Shown: one piece after another, positions 39,329-49,385 of the stretch
How the letters are laid out: every line of letters begins with the position of its first letter
Numbering within the stretch: position 1 is the stretch's first letter
NCBI GenBank assembly: GCA_947685225.1
Contig: CANTUV010000033.1
Location: forward strand, 57,885,001 to 57,949,000
Source: Garcia nutans
Taxonomy: Eukaryota > Streptophyta > Magnoliopsida > Malpighiales > Euphorbiaceae
Direction of reading: 5' to 3'
Length of the DNA stretch: 64,000 nucleotides
Notes under the pieces: model-generated
Databases searched by the model: none
The model's input: only the letters and a program-made list of their open reading frames with translations
Told to the model about the DNA's origin: nothing
Translations under genes and position numbers: made by a program

Positions 39329-41085
39329 AGTTTGAGGTTGCTAGCAAGAAGCCTTAGTGTAGTTTAATAATGTTGTTTTTGCTTAATATATATTATCTGG
39401 GATATATGAGATTTTTGTACTGGTTGCTTGTATACAATGGGTGAAAGGTTATAAAGAAATTACCGTAACCTATATGTAATATGAAATGAAAATAGGTAGT
39501 AATATTTGTTTCATTTTATGATCATTCAACCTTTTCGTTTGATTGGTATTTTCTTTATCTTCTGTGCCAATTTTGAGAGTCCTTTCTTGAATGCGAAAGA
39601 GAGTATGTATTTGGGTTTTTCTGTAACGGAAAAAGTGCATGTTTGAATCTAATTAGAGTACGGATTTTAGAATATAGTAAATTTCAAAGGGAGATTAAAG
39701 TTGAAAAAAAAAGGAAGAGAATGGGGGTATGCAATTAATGCATATCTTTAATGTGATTGCAGTGTTGCTTATATCGAAAAAGGCGAATTGTAGTGTCAAA
39801 AAAAAAAAAAAGGCAAATTGTGCAGCAATAGCATACGAGCCAGCAATTCCAAATTTGAGATACCTTTATTTGATCTTTTGACTTCGATCATGTGAAAGTT
39901 CAAATAATGGCCTGTAAGAGCCAGAGAGAGGCTCTTGAAATTGATTGATGTTACTATTATTTCTGTTTTATATGTAAATAGATTAAATCATGCAAGTCAT
40001 TAGAGCTAACAGTGTAAATTTATCAAATTTCACCGAATTAAATATATTCTAATGTTATTCGATTAATTTATGTTATATATACTTATGAAATTAAATTTAT
40101 ATTTTTAAAAAAATTTAAATTTAATTAAATAATCTATTTTAAATTTATTTTTTTTTATTTAATTTAAATTCGACCAATATATATCATATATATATTTTAA
40201 AAATTATAATATATATTATATAATCTAATTTAAATCAATCGATTATAAATTTTTTTATATATAATATTATATATATTAAATATATTTATAATATATATTA
40301 TATATATTATAATTAAATTTAATCTGATTAAATTTAATTAAAATTAAAAATATATAAATTAATTAAAAATATATATAAATTCATTTGAATTCAATTTAAT
40401 CTTTTAATATATATATATATATAATTGATCTAATTAAAATATATTCTCAACTCAGATCAAACACTATCGATATCCATCTTTAATTTCAGCATTGGCCCAC
40501 TAGCTGGCCGGCAGTGGCTCTTTCATATACGGATGGACTTTCCGGTTTTCGTGCCTTGCACCTGTCAAGCCTTTCTTAACATATGTTAAGATTAAATTTC
40601 CTCTTTTTTGTATGTCATTTTGACAATAAACCCTTCTTTGAGTTCCCTTCCACTACTAAAAAATTTTCATAAAATGAAAATAAATATTTATTGTATCTCT
40701 GGAGTTTACCATTATCTTGAAGTTTGATGCGGTGGAATTTTTAGACTTAAATAATCTTGGGCTTTTAATAAAGTTTGGGAAAAATTTATAATATTATAAA
40801 TTTATTAATTTAAAAAATTATTAAATTTATCAAAAAAATTTATTAAATTATTAATTTATCACCTTTATATAATATATACAAAATTTATTAATTTATTATG
40901 AACTTATTATATATATAATAATTTTTGTAATTTTATTATTAAATTATTATTGTTAATTTATTTTACACTCTTATAAAATAATAAAAAATATTTCAAAAAA
41001 AATGAAAAATCTAATCAAAGGTTTAATTTTTTCTTAAATCTTATGTATGAAGCATCGAACAATCTTTAAGATATTTATTTATAGT
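39329..41085. other. Intergenic DNA after the HIPP gene
   Basis: 39329-39520 is the likely HIPP 3' untranslated region. The rest is AT-rich. 40020-40440 is built of short A/T motifs and (TA)n runs with many small palindromes. 40780-41000 is an ATAATAAATTTATAA-like patch similar to 18455-18715 and 34150-34290. No gene is seen. Confidence 0.5.
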
Positions 41086-41539
41086 GTGTTTAGTAATACA
41101 ATAATTTTTAAAAAATTAATTATATAATTTTATTTGACCATACTATGTTTATTTATAAATAATTTATGTAAAATAAAATATTAAACTTATTAAATTTTAC
41201 CAATCAGTTGATAAAATATTTTATTTAGAAAAAAATAAAAAAATATTTTACAAAAAATAAATTAATAAATTTATATATCAAAAGATAATTATACCCTTAA
41301 TTTAAAATATAATAAAGTAAGATATATATGTTATAAGGATAATTTAGATATTATTTAAATTTTTTTCGTGTAAAGTGGATTCCAACTAAATAATTGATAT
41401 TTTTTAATTAATTTTTTAATATTTTATTTTATTTTTTAAACACAATAATATTTTTGTTCATAATAAAATATAATTCATATAATATAAATTTATAAAATAT
41501 ATTTTTAATAATAAATTTTTTTAATAATTTATTAAACGT
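41086..41539 (+). repeat. MITE-like dispersed repeat, copy B
   Basis: This is the reference copy of the family. It starts gtgtttagtaatacaataat and ends ttaataatttattaaacg, giving imperfect inverted termini around GTTTA(A/G)TAA. The interior is AT-rich without an ORF. Landmarks are tttaccaatcagttgataaa, atcaaaagataattatac and gtgtaaagtggattccaac. It matches 16958-17411 (reverse) and 45455-45872 (same orientation). Confidence 0.55.
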
Positions 41540-41776
41540 CTTATTAATAATTTTTATAGCAACTTACTAATAATTTAGATACTATAAGAAAAAAAAAATC
41601 CCTTATAATAATTAATACACGGTTCATTATTTTCCTTATAATTATTAATGGACGGTTGATAATAAATAATAATAAATAATAAATAAAAACTCCAAAATTC
41701 ACGTGATATGTCTCCCGCGTATCTACCCCCGGTGAAACAAATATTAAACATCAACGTCAACCCTCCGTCATTAGAG

Positions 41777-42118
41777 AATTGTTTTTTGGTCGGTTCATTA
41801 GAGAATTGTTATGAAATATTAGAACTTTGTTTAAAAGCAAAGAAATAAAAATAAAATAAAATAAAATAGGGTCCAAATTTATTCATCATAAAATAAACAG
41901 ATTTCCCCACTTTAAATATAATTGAAATCAATTAGCTTTCAGTGCCAAAAGAATTGTTTTTTGGTTGGTTCATTAGAGAATTGTTATGAAATATTAGAAC
42001 TTTGTTTAAAAGCAAAGAAATAAAAATAAAATAGGGTCCAAATTTATTCATCATAAAATAAACAGATTTCCCCACATTTAAATATAATTGAAATCAAGTA
42101 GCTTTCAGTGCCAAAAGA
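41777..42118. repeat. Direct tandem duplication, unit about 170 bp
   Basis: Two near-identical units, about 41777-41950 and 41951-42118, each begin gaattgttttttggt(c/t)ggtt and run through agaactttgtttaaaagc, agggtccaaatttattc, aacagatttccccac and agctttcagtgccaaaag. The first unit has two extra AAAAT repeats, and the few other differences are single bases. High identity suggests a recent duplication. It has no coding content. Confidence 0.8.
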
Positions 42119-42176
42119 TATGATTACACCACTTGAACAACTTCATTATCTGGCCCTTCAAGGCTCAAGCAATAAA

Positions 42177-42180
<4 letters not shown>

Positions 42181-42212
<32 letters not shown>
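42181..42212. repeat. (TA)16 microsatellite
   Basis: An uninterrupted run of 32 nt of alternating T and A, just left of the truncated LINE. It is the longest simple TA run in the window, by one base over 9380-9410. Confidence 0.9.
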
Positions 42213-42215
<3 letters not shown>

Positions 42216-42416
42216 CCCTCTTTGTTCAGGTAAAATTTTTCACTTTCAATTTATATATATCTATTAAAAAAATTATTAAATATTATATAAAATTATTTAA
42301 ATAAATTAAAATAATACTTTTAATTAATTCATTAATACTATTTTTTACTTTATTAATTAAATAATTAATAATAAAGATATTGTTAAAAAAATATTAATTA
42401 ATTTTTTCTTAATTAT

Positions 42417-42431
42417 ATAAAGTGACAATTT
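42417..42431. repeat. Target-site duplication, left copy (LINE 42432-44368)
   Basis: The 15-nt sequence ataaagtgacaattt is repeated exactly at 44369-44383 on the other side of the RTE-type LINE. The next base on each side differs, so the duplication is exactly 15 nt. Confidence 0.85.
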
Positions 42432-44368
42432 ATATAAAGGGTGTGAGTATTTTGATGATAAAATGACAAAGTACAAAAAGTGGTAAGAAGTAAAAGAGAA
42501 TGTTATAAGAGTTTGTCTACGTGTAATAACAATGATACTTTTGAACAATACAAACAAATAAAAAAAGATGTTAAAAAGGCAGTTAGTCAAGCAATAATAC
42601 AATCTTTAAAGAGTTTATATGAGAAACTCGAAACAAATGAAGGAAAAAAAAACTATTTATAAATTAGTTAAAATAAAAAAAAAAGAAATATCATGATTTA
42701 AACCAAGCTAAGTGCATTAAAAATAAAGATAATAGTGTTTTGGTTCAAGAAGAAGATATTAAGAAATTATAGAGAAACTATTTTGAGGAACTTCTTAATA
42801 GTAACCATAATGGTAATATTGAGGGTTTAGATGTTACGCCTAAGAAAAATATGAAGTAACTGAATATATTAGATTTGCGGAAGTTAAGGAAGCTTGAAGA
42901 GAATGAAAGTTGATAAGGTCTGTGGACCAGATGAGATACCAATTGAGATTTGAAAATATTTGAGAGATATATGAGTTGCATGGTTTACATCTTTGTTCAA
43001 AAAGATCATAAGTATAAAGAAAATGGCTGATGAATGAAGACAAAGTAATTTGATACCTATTTTTAAGAATAAATGAGGTATTCATAATTGTTTAAATTAT
43101 ATAGGTATAAAGCTTATAAGTTATACTATGAAACTGTGGAAGAGAGTTATGGAACACTGTTTGCATTTAGATACTTGTATCTTCCCAAATCAATTTGGCT
43201 TTATGCTTGGTCGATCAACTATAGAAACTTTCTTATAAGAGATTTGATGAAAAAATATAGAGAGATGAAGAAAGACTTAAATATGATTTTTATCGACTTG
43301 AAAAAAGCTTATGATAGAGTCTCTAGAGAAATTTTATGGTGTGTTTTAGAGCATGGGGGAATATATATACGATATATCTAAGTCTTGAAGGATATGTATG
43401 ATGGAGCCATCACCAGTGTCCGTACTGTGGGAGAGGATACTAATTTTTTTTTTATTTTTATTGGGTTACACTAAAGTTCAACTTTGAGTCCTTAATTTTT
43501 TGCCTTGGTCATGAATGAGTTAACAAGACATATACATGATGACATCCCTTGGTGTGTGATATTTGTAGATGATTTTGTATTAATAGATGAGACTCAAGCA
43601 TGAGTAAGTCAAAAGTTAGAGTTATGGAGAAACACTTTGAAATATAAATGTTTTAAGCTAAGTGAGACTAAGACTGAGTATATGCATTGTAGATTTAATA
43701 ACAAGAATAGAGAAAGAGGCGAAATTATTTTATACAGAATGACAGTACATATAATACTCATTTTAAGTACCTTGGCTATATTCTTCAAGAATATGAAGGT
43801 TGTGAAGAAGATGTAAGTCATAAGATTAAAGCTGGTTGAATAAAGTGGATAAGTACTATATGAGTTATATGAGATCAAAAGATGCCAAATAAATTGAAAG
43901 AAAAGTTCTACCATACTGCAATACGACCTGCGATGATATATGGTAGTGAGTATTGGACAGTAAAAGAATAACACATGAGTAAGATGCATATTGTGAAAAT
44001 GAGAATGATAAGATGAATGTGTGGTCATACTAGGATAAATAGAATCTACAACGAGTGAATTAGAGAAAAGTAGGGGCAACACATATTGAGGATAAAATAA
44101 GAGAGCATAGATTGAGATAGTTTAGCCATGTGAAACGAAGACCTAGCAATGTGCCGGTCAGAAAAATCAAATAAGTTAGAGTAAATATAAATAAAAGAGA
44201 CAGATGTAGGCCTAAATTGACTTGGTCAAAGGTAATTCAAAATAATTTTATGATGTTACATCTATCATAAAAGATAGTCCTAAATCGTACGGGGTAGAAA
44301 AGAAGAATCTATATAGCTGACTCTAATTGATTTGAGATTAAAATTTTGTTAAATTGAGTTCAGTGTAG
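42432..44368 (+). mobile_element. 5'-truncated RTE-clade LINE, reverse transcriptase remnant
   Basis: The plus strand carries scattered pieces of an RTE-type reverse transcriptase. RSKRECYKSL...NNNDTFEQYKQ begins at 42484. The core at 43230-43420 reads RDLMKKYREMKKDLNMIFIDL then KKAYDRV and LKDMYDGAIT. The catalytic block at about 43545-43590 reads PWCVIFVDDFVLIDE, with FVDD in place of the usual F/Y-A-D-D. TEYMHCRF follows at about 43675. Stops and frameshifts are frequent. The endonuclease half is absent. The 3' end (AGAAGAATCTATATAGCTGA, then GATTAAAATTTTGTTAAATTG) matches the 3' end of the copy at 60026-62988. The element is flanked by a 15-bp duplication. Confidence 0.88.
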
Positions 44369-44383
44369 ATAAAGTGACAATTT
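44369..44383. repeat. Target-site duplication, right copy (LINE 42432-44368)
   Basis: An exact copy of ataaagtgacaattt, matching 42417-42431. It defines the 3' boundary of the inserted LINE. Confidence 0.85.
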
Positions 44384-44772
44384 GAAAGAGAATATATATA
44401 TTTTTTTTTATAAAAGTGACCATTTTAACAGAACGATAAAAACATATTGCATTACACTTCTTTTAAATAATAATTTGATGATGGGCCTTGTACAATAATT
44501 TACTCATAAGCTTTCGTCTTTCGTATTCAAAAACAAGATCCATCATAGTTGTGATTCTTAGTAAGGCACTCTTTTTTCATCATAACATTGAATCTCCAAA
44601 GTGTGCAACTATCATTTGGTTAGTGTTATATATAAGAAATTACGCTTTTTAAAATAGATTTCCTTCAAAATTTTTATATATATTTTTATCATGAGTCTTT
44701 GATCATTTTATAAAAGTGTTTATTAAAATCATAATAATATAATAATAAATTTACAAAAGTTACCATATTGTC
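44384..44772. other. Intergenic AT-rich spacer
   Basis: No gene or repeat was recognised between the LINE and the coding-like fragment at 44773. Confidence 0.5.
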
Positions 44773-44940
44773 AGGTTCCAGGCTAAATCTACCAAGGAGG
44801 AGGGGAAGGATTCCTTATTGGAAGGCCCAATTACACAGGCTCCAGCCTTGGACATGTCTGCGATAGTATCAGAAAAGCCCAAGTCTCCTGCAAAGGTTGA
44901 GGCAGCTGCTGGAGCAATCACTGGATCGCATGCTGGATAA
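44773..44940 (+). other. Orphan coding-like fragment, possibly 3' end of an LTR-retrotransposon polyprotein
   Basis: An open stretch of 55 codons ends at a TAA at 44938. It reads FQAKSTKEEGKDSLLEGP, then ITQAPALDMSAIVSEKPK and SPAKVEAAAGAITGSHAG. The composition (Lys/Glu/Ala/Pro, balanced codons) is that of real coding DNA and is unlike its AT-rich surroundings. There is no start codon and no splice site is obvious, apart from a weak 'gtcag' before it. A CT/AG-balanced stretch follows to about 45180 that could be a piece of an LTR or a 3' untranslated region. The family is not recognised. Confidence 0.3.
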
Positions 44941-45189
44941 CTGGAGACAATGGTTAAGAGTAATTGGAGAGGTTTTAGTTGGAATCTAAATAATAGTAGC
45001 TAAATAAGGGAGAGCTGTATAGCTAAGCTGGAATGTTTGTTATTTGCTATTTTATCTTTTACTAATTTCTTGTTATTGTTGAATTGCTATTCTGTTAGTA
45101 GTGACAATAACGAGCTAGTATATATATCTATATTGGTCTAAGGTGAGAATCAATCAATGAATATGAAAGATATAATTTTTCAATAAATT
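44941..45189 (+). other. Possible LTR or 3' untranslated segment
   Basis: Non-coding sequence following the orphan coding fragment. It includes gggagagctgtatagctaag and a terminal gagaatcaatcaatgaatat motif, which resembles the transcribed R/U5 part of copia-type LTRs. No second LTR, primer-binding site or TSD was found. This is a weak inference. Confidence 0.22.
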
Positions 45190-45350
45190 TCTTATCCTTT
45201 CTTCTTCCTCCTCTTCTTATTCTTCATCTTCTTCTTTAATTCTTTTTTCTTCTCTGTTCTTCTTCTTTTCTTTCTTCTCTGCCTCTGCCTCTGCTTCTTC
45301 TTCTTCCTCTCATTTCTTCTTTTTTTGTTCTTCTTCTTTGCTTCTTATTA
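45190..45350. repeat. Polypyrimidine (TTC/CTT-rich) tract
   Basis: About 160 nt almost entirely of C and T on the plus strand, mostly TTC repeats interrupted by a (TCTGCC)n-like part near 45280-45297. No coding meaning is likely in either direction. Confidence 0.8.
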
Positions 45351-45454
45351 ATTTTTTTAGGTCGTTTGACAAATATTTATAATTAATTCATAATAAACTA
45401 ATAATAAATTTTGAATATAGTATAATTCCGAGAAAGTTGACAACATAATCCTCT

Positions 45455-45872
45455 TTTATTAACAATATTATATTTATTTATAAATAATCAATGTAAAATA
45501 AAATATTCAGCCCATTAAATTTTACTAATTAGTTAAAATATTTTACACAGAAAATGTATAAAAAAATATTTTATTGGAAAAGAAGATTATAAAGTCTCAT
45601 ATCAAAAGATAATTATATCATTACTTTATGGTATGATAAAATAAAAAAAAATATATTATAATAGTAATTTATATATTATTTCAACTTTTTCAATAAAGTT
45701 AGATTGTAACTAAATAAGTTAATATATTTTTATCTACTTTTTTAATATTTTATTGCATGTTTCAAACACGATAATATAATATTTTTTAGTAAAATATAAT
45801 TCTAGTAATATATATATATAATAAAAATACATTTTTAATAATCAATTTTCTTAGTAATCTATCAAATAATCC
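45455..45872 (+). repeat. MITE-like dispersed repeat, copy C
   Basis: Same orientation as 41086-41539, sharing atttatttataaataatc.atgtaaaataaaatatt, ttaaattttactaattagtt, atcaaaagataattatat and the closing atctatcaaataat. The left end lacks the terminal part of copy B or has diverged beyond recognition. It is the most diverged of the three copies. Confidence 0.45.
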
Positions 45873-46618
45873 ATAAGAAACTAGTAAATTTATAATTTAA
45901 TAAATTTTTTTTGATACATTTAATATATTTTTTTTCCAAAAATACTACATTATTTTGGTATTCCTTTAATATTTTAAATATATATTAAATATATACCTTT
46001 GAAAGTACATATATTTTTAATATACTAAATGTATATCAAAAATATATATCTAAAAAGGAATTTTTTTCAAATTAAAAGTTGAAAAATGACTATCTTTGAA
46101 ATAGAAAAAAAGCTAATATTTTTTAAAATATTTTTATTTTTTGGGATATATATATTTTTAAGAAATCTCTTTATAAAAGGCCTAGATAATACCATTTGAA
46201 GTGGGCTTTTCTCCAAGAAATTCCTACTCTACTAAGCAGATTCGATTTTCTGTGCAACCCAAGCCTACCTTAGTTAGGCCCAATATAAGCTTGCGCTAAA
46301 GAACATTGCATGGCAAATGAAGCTCTTCCTAAATGTGATTGACAACTGTTTCTTCACATCACCAACTCATTTGTGAATTGACAACTGCTCTTATAAATCT
46401 TTCTCAATCTGCCAAGGCAAGCTTATGTATTGTTCTCTTGTGAATCACTTCCTTTTCAGATGTCATTCTGTGCACATTACACAGAAAAAGGTAGCAAAAA
46501 TCCACCATGAACTTAAACACCCCAGATTGTCCATATCTCTCTCATGCAACAGTTTTATTATAAAACAAAAGCTCAATCACACCCTTTGTTACACTATTTT
46601 CTTTCACAGCATCCAACA
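45873..46618. other. Intergenic DNA upstream of the globulin-like pseudogene
   Basis: AT-rich to about 46180. It is then more balanced (46190-46618), as expected for a former promoter and leader. The frames at 46425-46643 do not encode a recognised protein. Confidence 0.4.
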
Positions 46619-47924
46619 ATGGTTTCTTCTTCTTCTTCTCTGAATTTTCTTCTTATCTTTCTTGCCTTTTCCTCTGTCCTCTTTGTCTCTGAATCTAAAT
46701 CCTTTTTCAAGCCAAACAACTTTGTGGTGCCAGTTCGCAAGGATGGTGCAACAAAGCTTCATGTGGCTTACATTTACAAGAGAACTTCTCAAACCCCACA
46801 ACTTCAGCTTGCTGTTGATCTAAATGGGCCATTTTCGTGGATGAATTGCTACTTATCATCAACATACAATAATGCCCCAAGATGCCATTCTACTCAATGC
46901 TCTAAAGCCAATAGTCATTACTGTGTCGCTTGCTCTTCTAATGCTAGACCAGGGACGTGCCGTAACAACACTTGTGGCCTCATGTCTACGAACCCTGTGT
47001 CTCATCAAAGTGCCATGGGGTGGTTAGCTGAAGGCTCGTTTTTAATTCAATCCATTAAATATGGGTCCAGTCTTGGTCCAATCGTTTCAGTGCTCAGTTC
47101 CTCTTTGTCTGTGCACCTTCTGGGCTACTACAAACTGCAGGGTTTCCAAAATATGTTCAAGGTGTAGTTGGACTTGGCCATACCCCAATTGCTTCACCAA
47201 CCCAACTTGCCTCACATCTTGGATTTAGACCCAAATTTGCCTTATGCTTAACTTCCACTTTCACCTCTAGAATCCCAGGTGCCATTTTCATTGGTGAAGG
47301 TCCTTTCAATATGCTTAATGGTGTTGATGTTTCTCGTAAACTTCAGGACACACCATTGCTGATCAGCAGGCAAGGAGAGTACTTTGTTCAAGTGACTTCA
47401 ATTAGGATTAATCGAATAACTGTTCCATTAAACAGAACTTTGTTAGGAGGAACTCAAAGAGGTACTATTAATGGAACAATGATAAGCACAACAACTCCAC
47501 ACACAGTTCTTGAACACTCTATTTATCAATCTTTCACTAGACATTTCACCAGTCAACTCTCATCAATACCACAAGTACAACCTGTGGCACCTTTCAATAT
47601 TTGCTATGATTCAAGAAAATTCGCAAATACAGCATTTGGCCCTGGAGTTCCCAAGATTGATCATGTGTTCAATAACCCAAGTGTTGCATGGGCAATTTAT
47701 GGTGCAAACTCAATGGTGCAGGCGATTCCAGGTGTTTTATGTTTAGGTTTTGTTGACGGTGGCTTGAACCCAGAGCTCCAATTGTTATTGGGGTTCACCA
47801 GTTGGAAGACAACTTTGTTCAGTTTGATCTGGCTAGATCAAGACTGGGTTTTAGCTCTTCTTTGCTTTATCAAAGGACTAACTGTGCCAGCTTCAACTTT
47901 ACCCAGACTCCACAACATCCATAA
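46619..47924 (+). pseudogene. Basic 7S globulin / EDGP-like (aspartic-protease fold) pseudogene
   Basis: This is an intronless homologue of basic 7S globulin, EDGP and TAXI-type xylanase-inhibitor-like extracellular proteins, which have a pepsin-like fold but usually no protease activity. ATG 46619 starts a signal peptide (MVSSSSSLNFLLIFLAFSSV). FVVPVRKDGATKLHVAYI, LAVDLNGPFSWMNC and a Cys-rich insert follow. One base is missing near 47092. The next frame continues PQFLF, SGLLQTAGFPKYVQGVVGLG and IASPTQLASHLGF, then GEYFVQVTSIRIN and SIYQSFTRHFT. A second one-base loss near 47772 shifts the frame to IVIGVHQLEDNFVQFDLA, then RSRLGFSSSLLYQRTNCASF, ending at 47924. The first active-site motif reads DLNG. 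With two independent frameshifts it is a pseudogene unless the sequence has errors. The 46544-47167 and 47311-47955 frames are its two broken halves. Confidence 0.85.
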
Positions 47925-48409
47925 AAATATGGGAACGTTACTGTATCTTATATAGTTTGTTTGTTTTCTTGTTGGAGATTCTAATATATTAACATGATAT
48001 ATATAATATATATCATGTTGAATGAAATAAATAAAAGCCACCTTTATTGTTCTTGATGGCCAAATAATTATTAATTTATATATAATATAAAGTTCTTTCT
48101 ATTTATATTTTTAAATGGGTCATAATTGAAATCACAACACAAAGAAATGTTATTTTAAAAAAAAAATTAAGAAGCAAACATATATATTACACATTAACTA
48201 ATCCAAAAAATGAAATCCTAGAATTATATCTAAATAAGAATACATTTAGATTAGAAAGAAATATCAGATAGTAAAATAAAAAAATGAGAATTAAAAACTC
48301 AATTAACCGAAAAATCATAACTGAATTTACCTCACAAATATGATTATTCAGATGTTTTAATATGTATATGTATTATTACGAAAGTAAAAGTAGTATTATA
48401 CATTGTACG
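47925..48409. other. Spacer after the globulin-like pseudogene
   Basis: AT-rich. It contains a short palindrome of atatataatatatat type at about 47995-48012 (catgatatatataatatatatcatg) and no gene. The 8 bases before the hAT-like element (48402-48409, attgtacg) are its probable target-site duplication. Confidence 0.45.
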
Positions 48410-48598
48410 CAAGGGCGGGACCAAGTGCCCCCCTTGGTTCCTATATACATATACATATATATACATGTATATGTATGTATATATATATATAATTTATAAT
48501 ATTTATATAATTCTCCCCCTAATTCATATACATATGTATATCTATATTTATAAATACATAAAATTAATAATACTTATATGATTATCTCATTGGTTCCT

Positions 48599-48632
<34 letters not shown>

Positions 48633-49377
48633 GTATATACAAATGTATATGTATAATTCTATATACATAAAATTAATAAAGCTTAAGTAATATAAAATTA
48701 ATTTATAATATAATATAATATATAGTAGTTATATATATTTGTGTGTGTATGTATATTTATTTTTTTTCTTTAAGATTAATTTTTAGTTTTTAATTTATTG
48801 TTTTGATAATGTTATTATTATAATTATTTTTTAATTTAAAGTTTTTTTTTAGTTTTAGTGTATAGTTTTAATGATTAGATTAATTATTTTAGAATTTGAT
48901 TATGAATTAGAATTTAAGTTTTGATTATTAGGTTACTTATTTTATAATTTGACTATGATATGAAATGAGAATTTAAAATTTTATTATTAGGTTAATTATT
49001 TTACAATTTGGTTATGAATTGGGTTTAAAGTTTTGTGATTAAGTTAATTATTTTATAAAAAATATTCTATCATATAAATTTATCAACAATAATTAGTTTA
49101 AATACTTTTTTAAAAATATCTCAAAATATATATAAATATTATTTAAAAAATAATATATATTATGTAATTTTTGAAAATAAAATTTAGATATTGAAATAAA
49201 AATAATAAAAATTTCAATAGTTTATTATTTAATATAAAAATAAAATTAAATACAAATATTAATACCAATTATTTGTATTAATTTTTTAATATGAAAATAA
49301 AATTGAATATAAATTCGTATGTTTTTTTTTTGCTTGAAAATTTTACCCCTTTTATCTTTGTCCTGATTTCGCCACTT
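48410..49377. mobile_element. hAT-like non-autonomous DNA transposon (copy 2)
   Basis: A 968-bp element starting CAAGGGCGGGACCAAGTG and ending TGATTTCGCCACTT. It is flanked by attgtacg (48402-48409) and attatacg (49378-49385), which agree at 7 of 8 positions; an 8-bp duplication is the hAT hallmark. The interior is AT-rich and non-coding and shares long blocks with 29676-30423, for example ATATTCTATCATATAAATTTAT and AAATATTATTTAAAAAATAATA. This copy also has a duplicated 'gttcctatatac' / (TA)n segment near 48430-48660 that accounts for its extra length. Confidence 0.65.
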
Positions 49378-49385
49378 ATTATACG

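Noticed and set aside
43609..44082. 157-codon minus-strand frame in the truncated LINE
   Set aside because: The LINE codes on the plus strand here (KKAYDRV, VDD, TEYMHCRF). The minus-strand frame is a shadow.
47995..48020. Palindrome catgatatatataatatatatcatg after the globulin-like pseudogene
   Set aside because: It is a simple AT palindrome common in this AT-rich DNA. It has no U-tract or coding context to suggest function.
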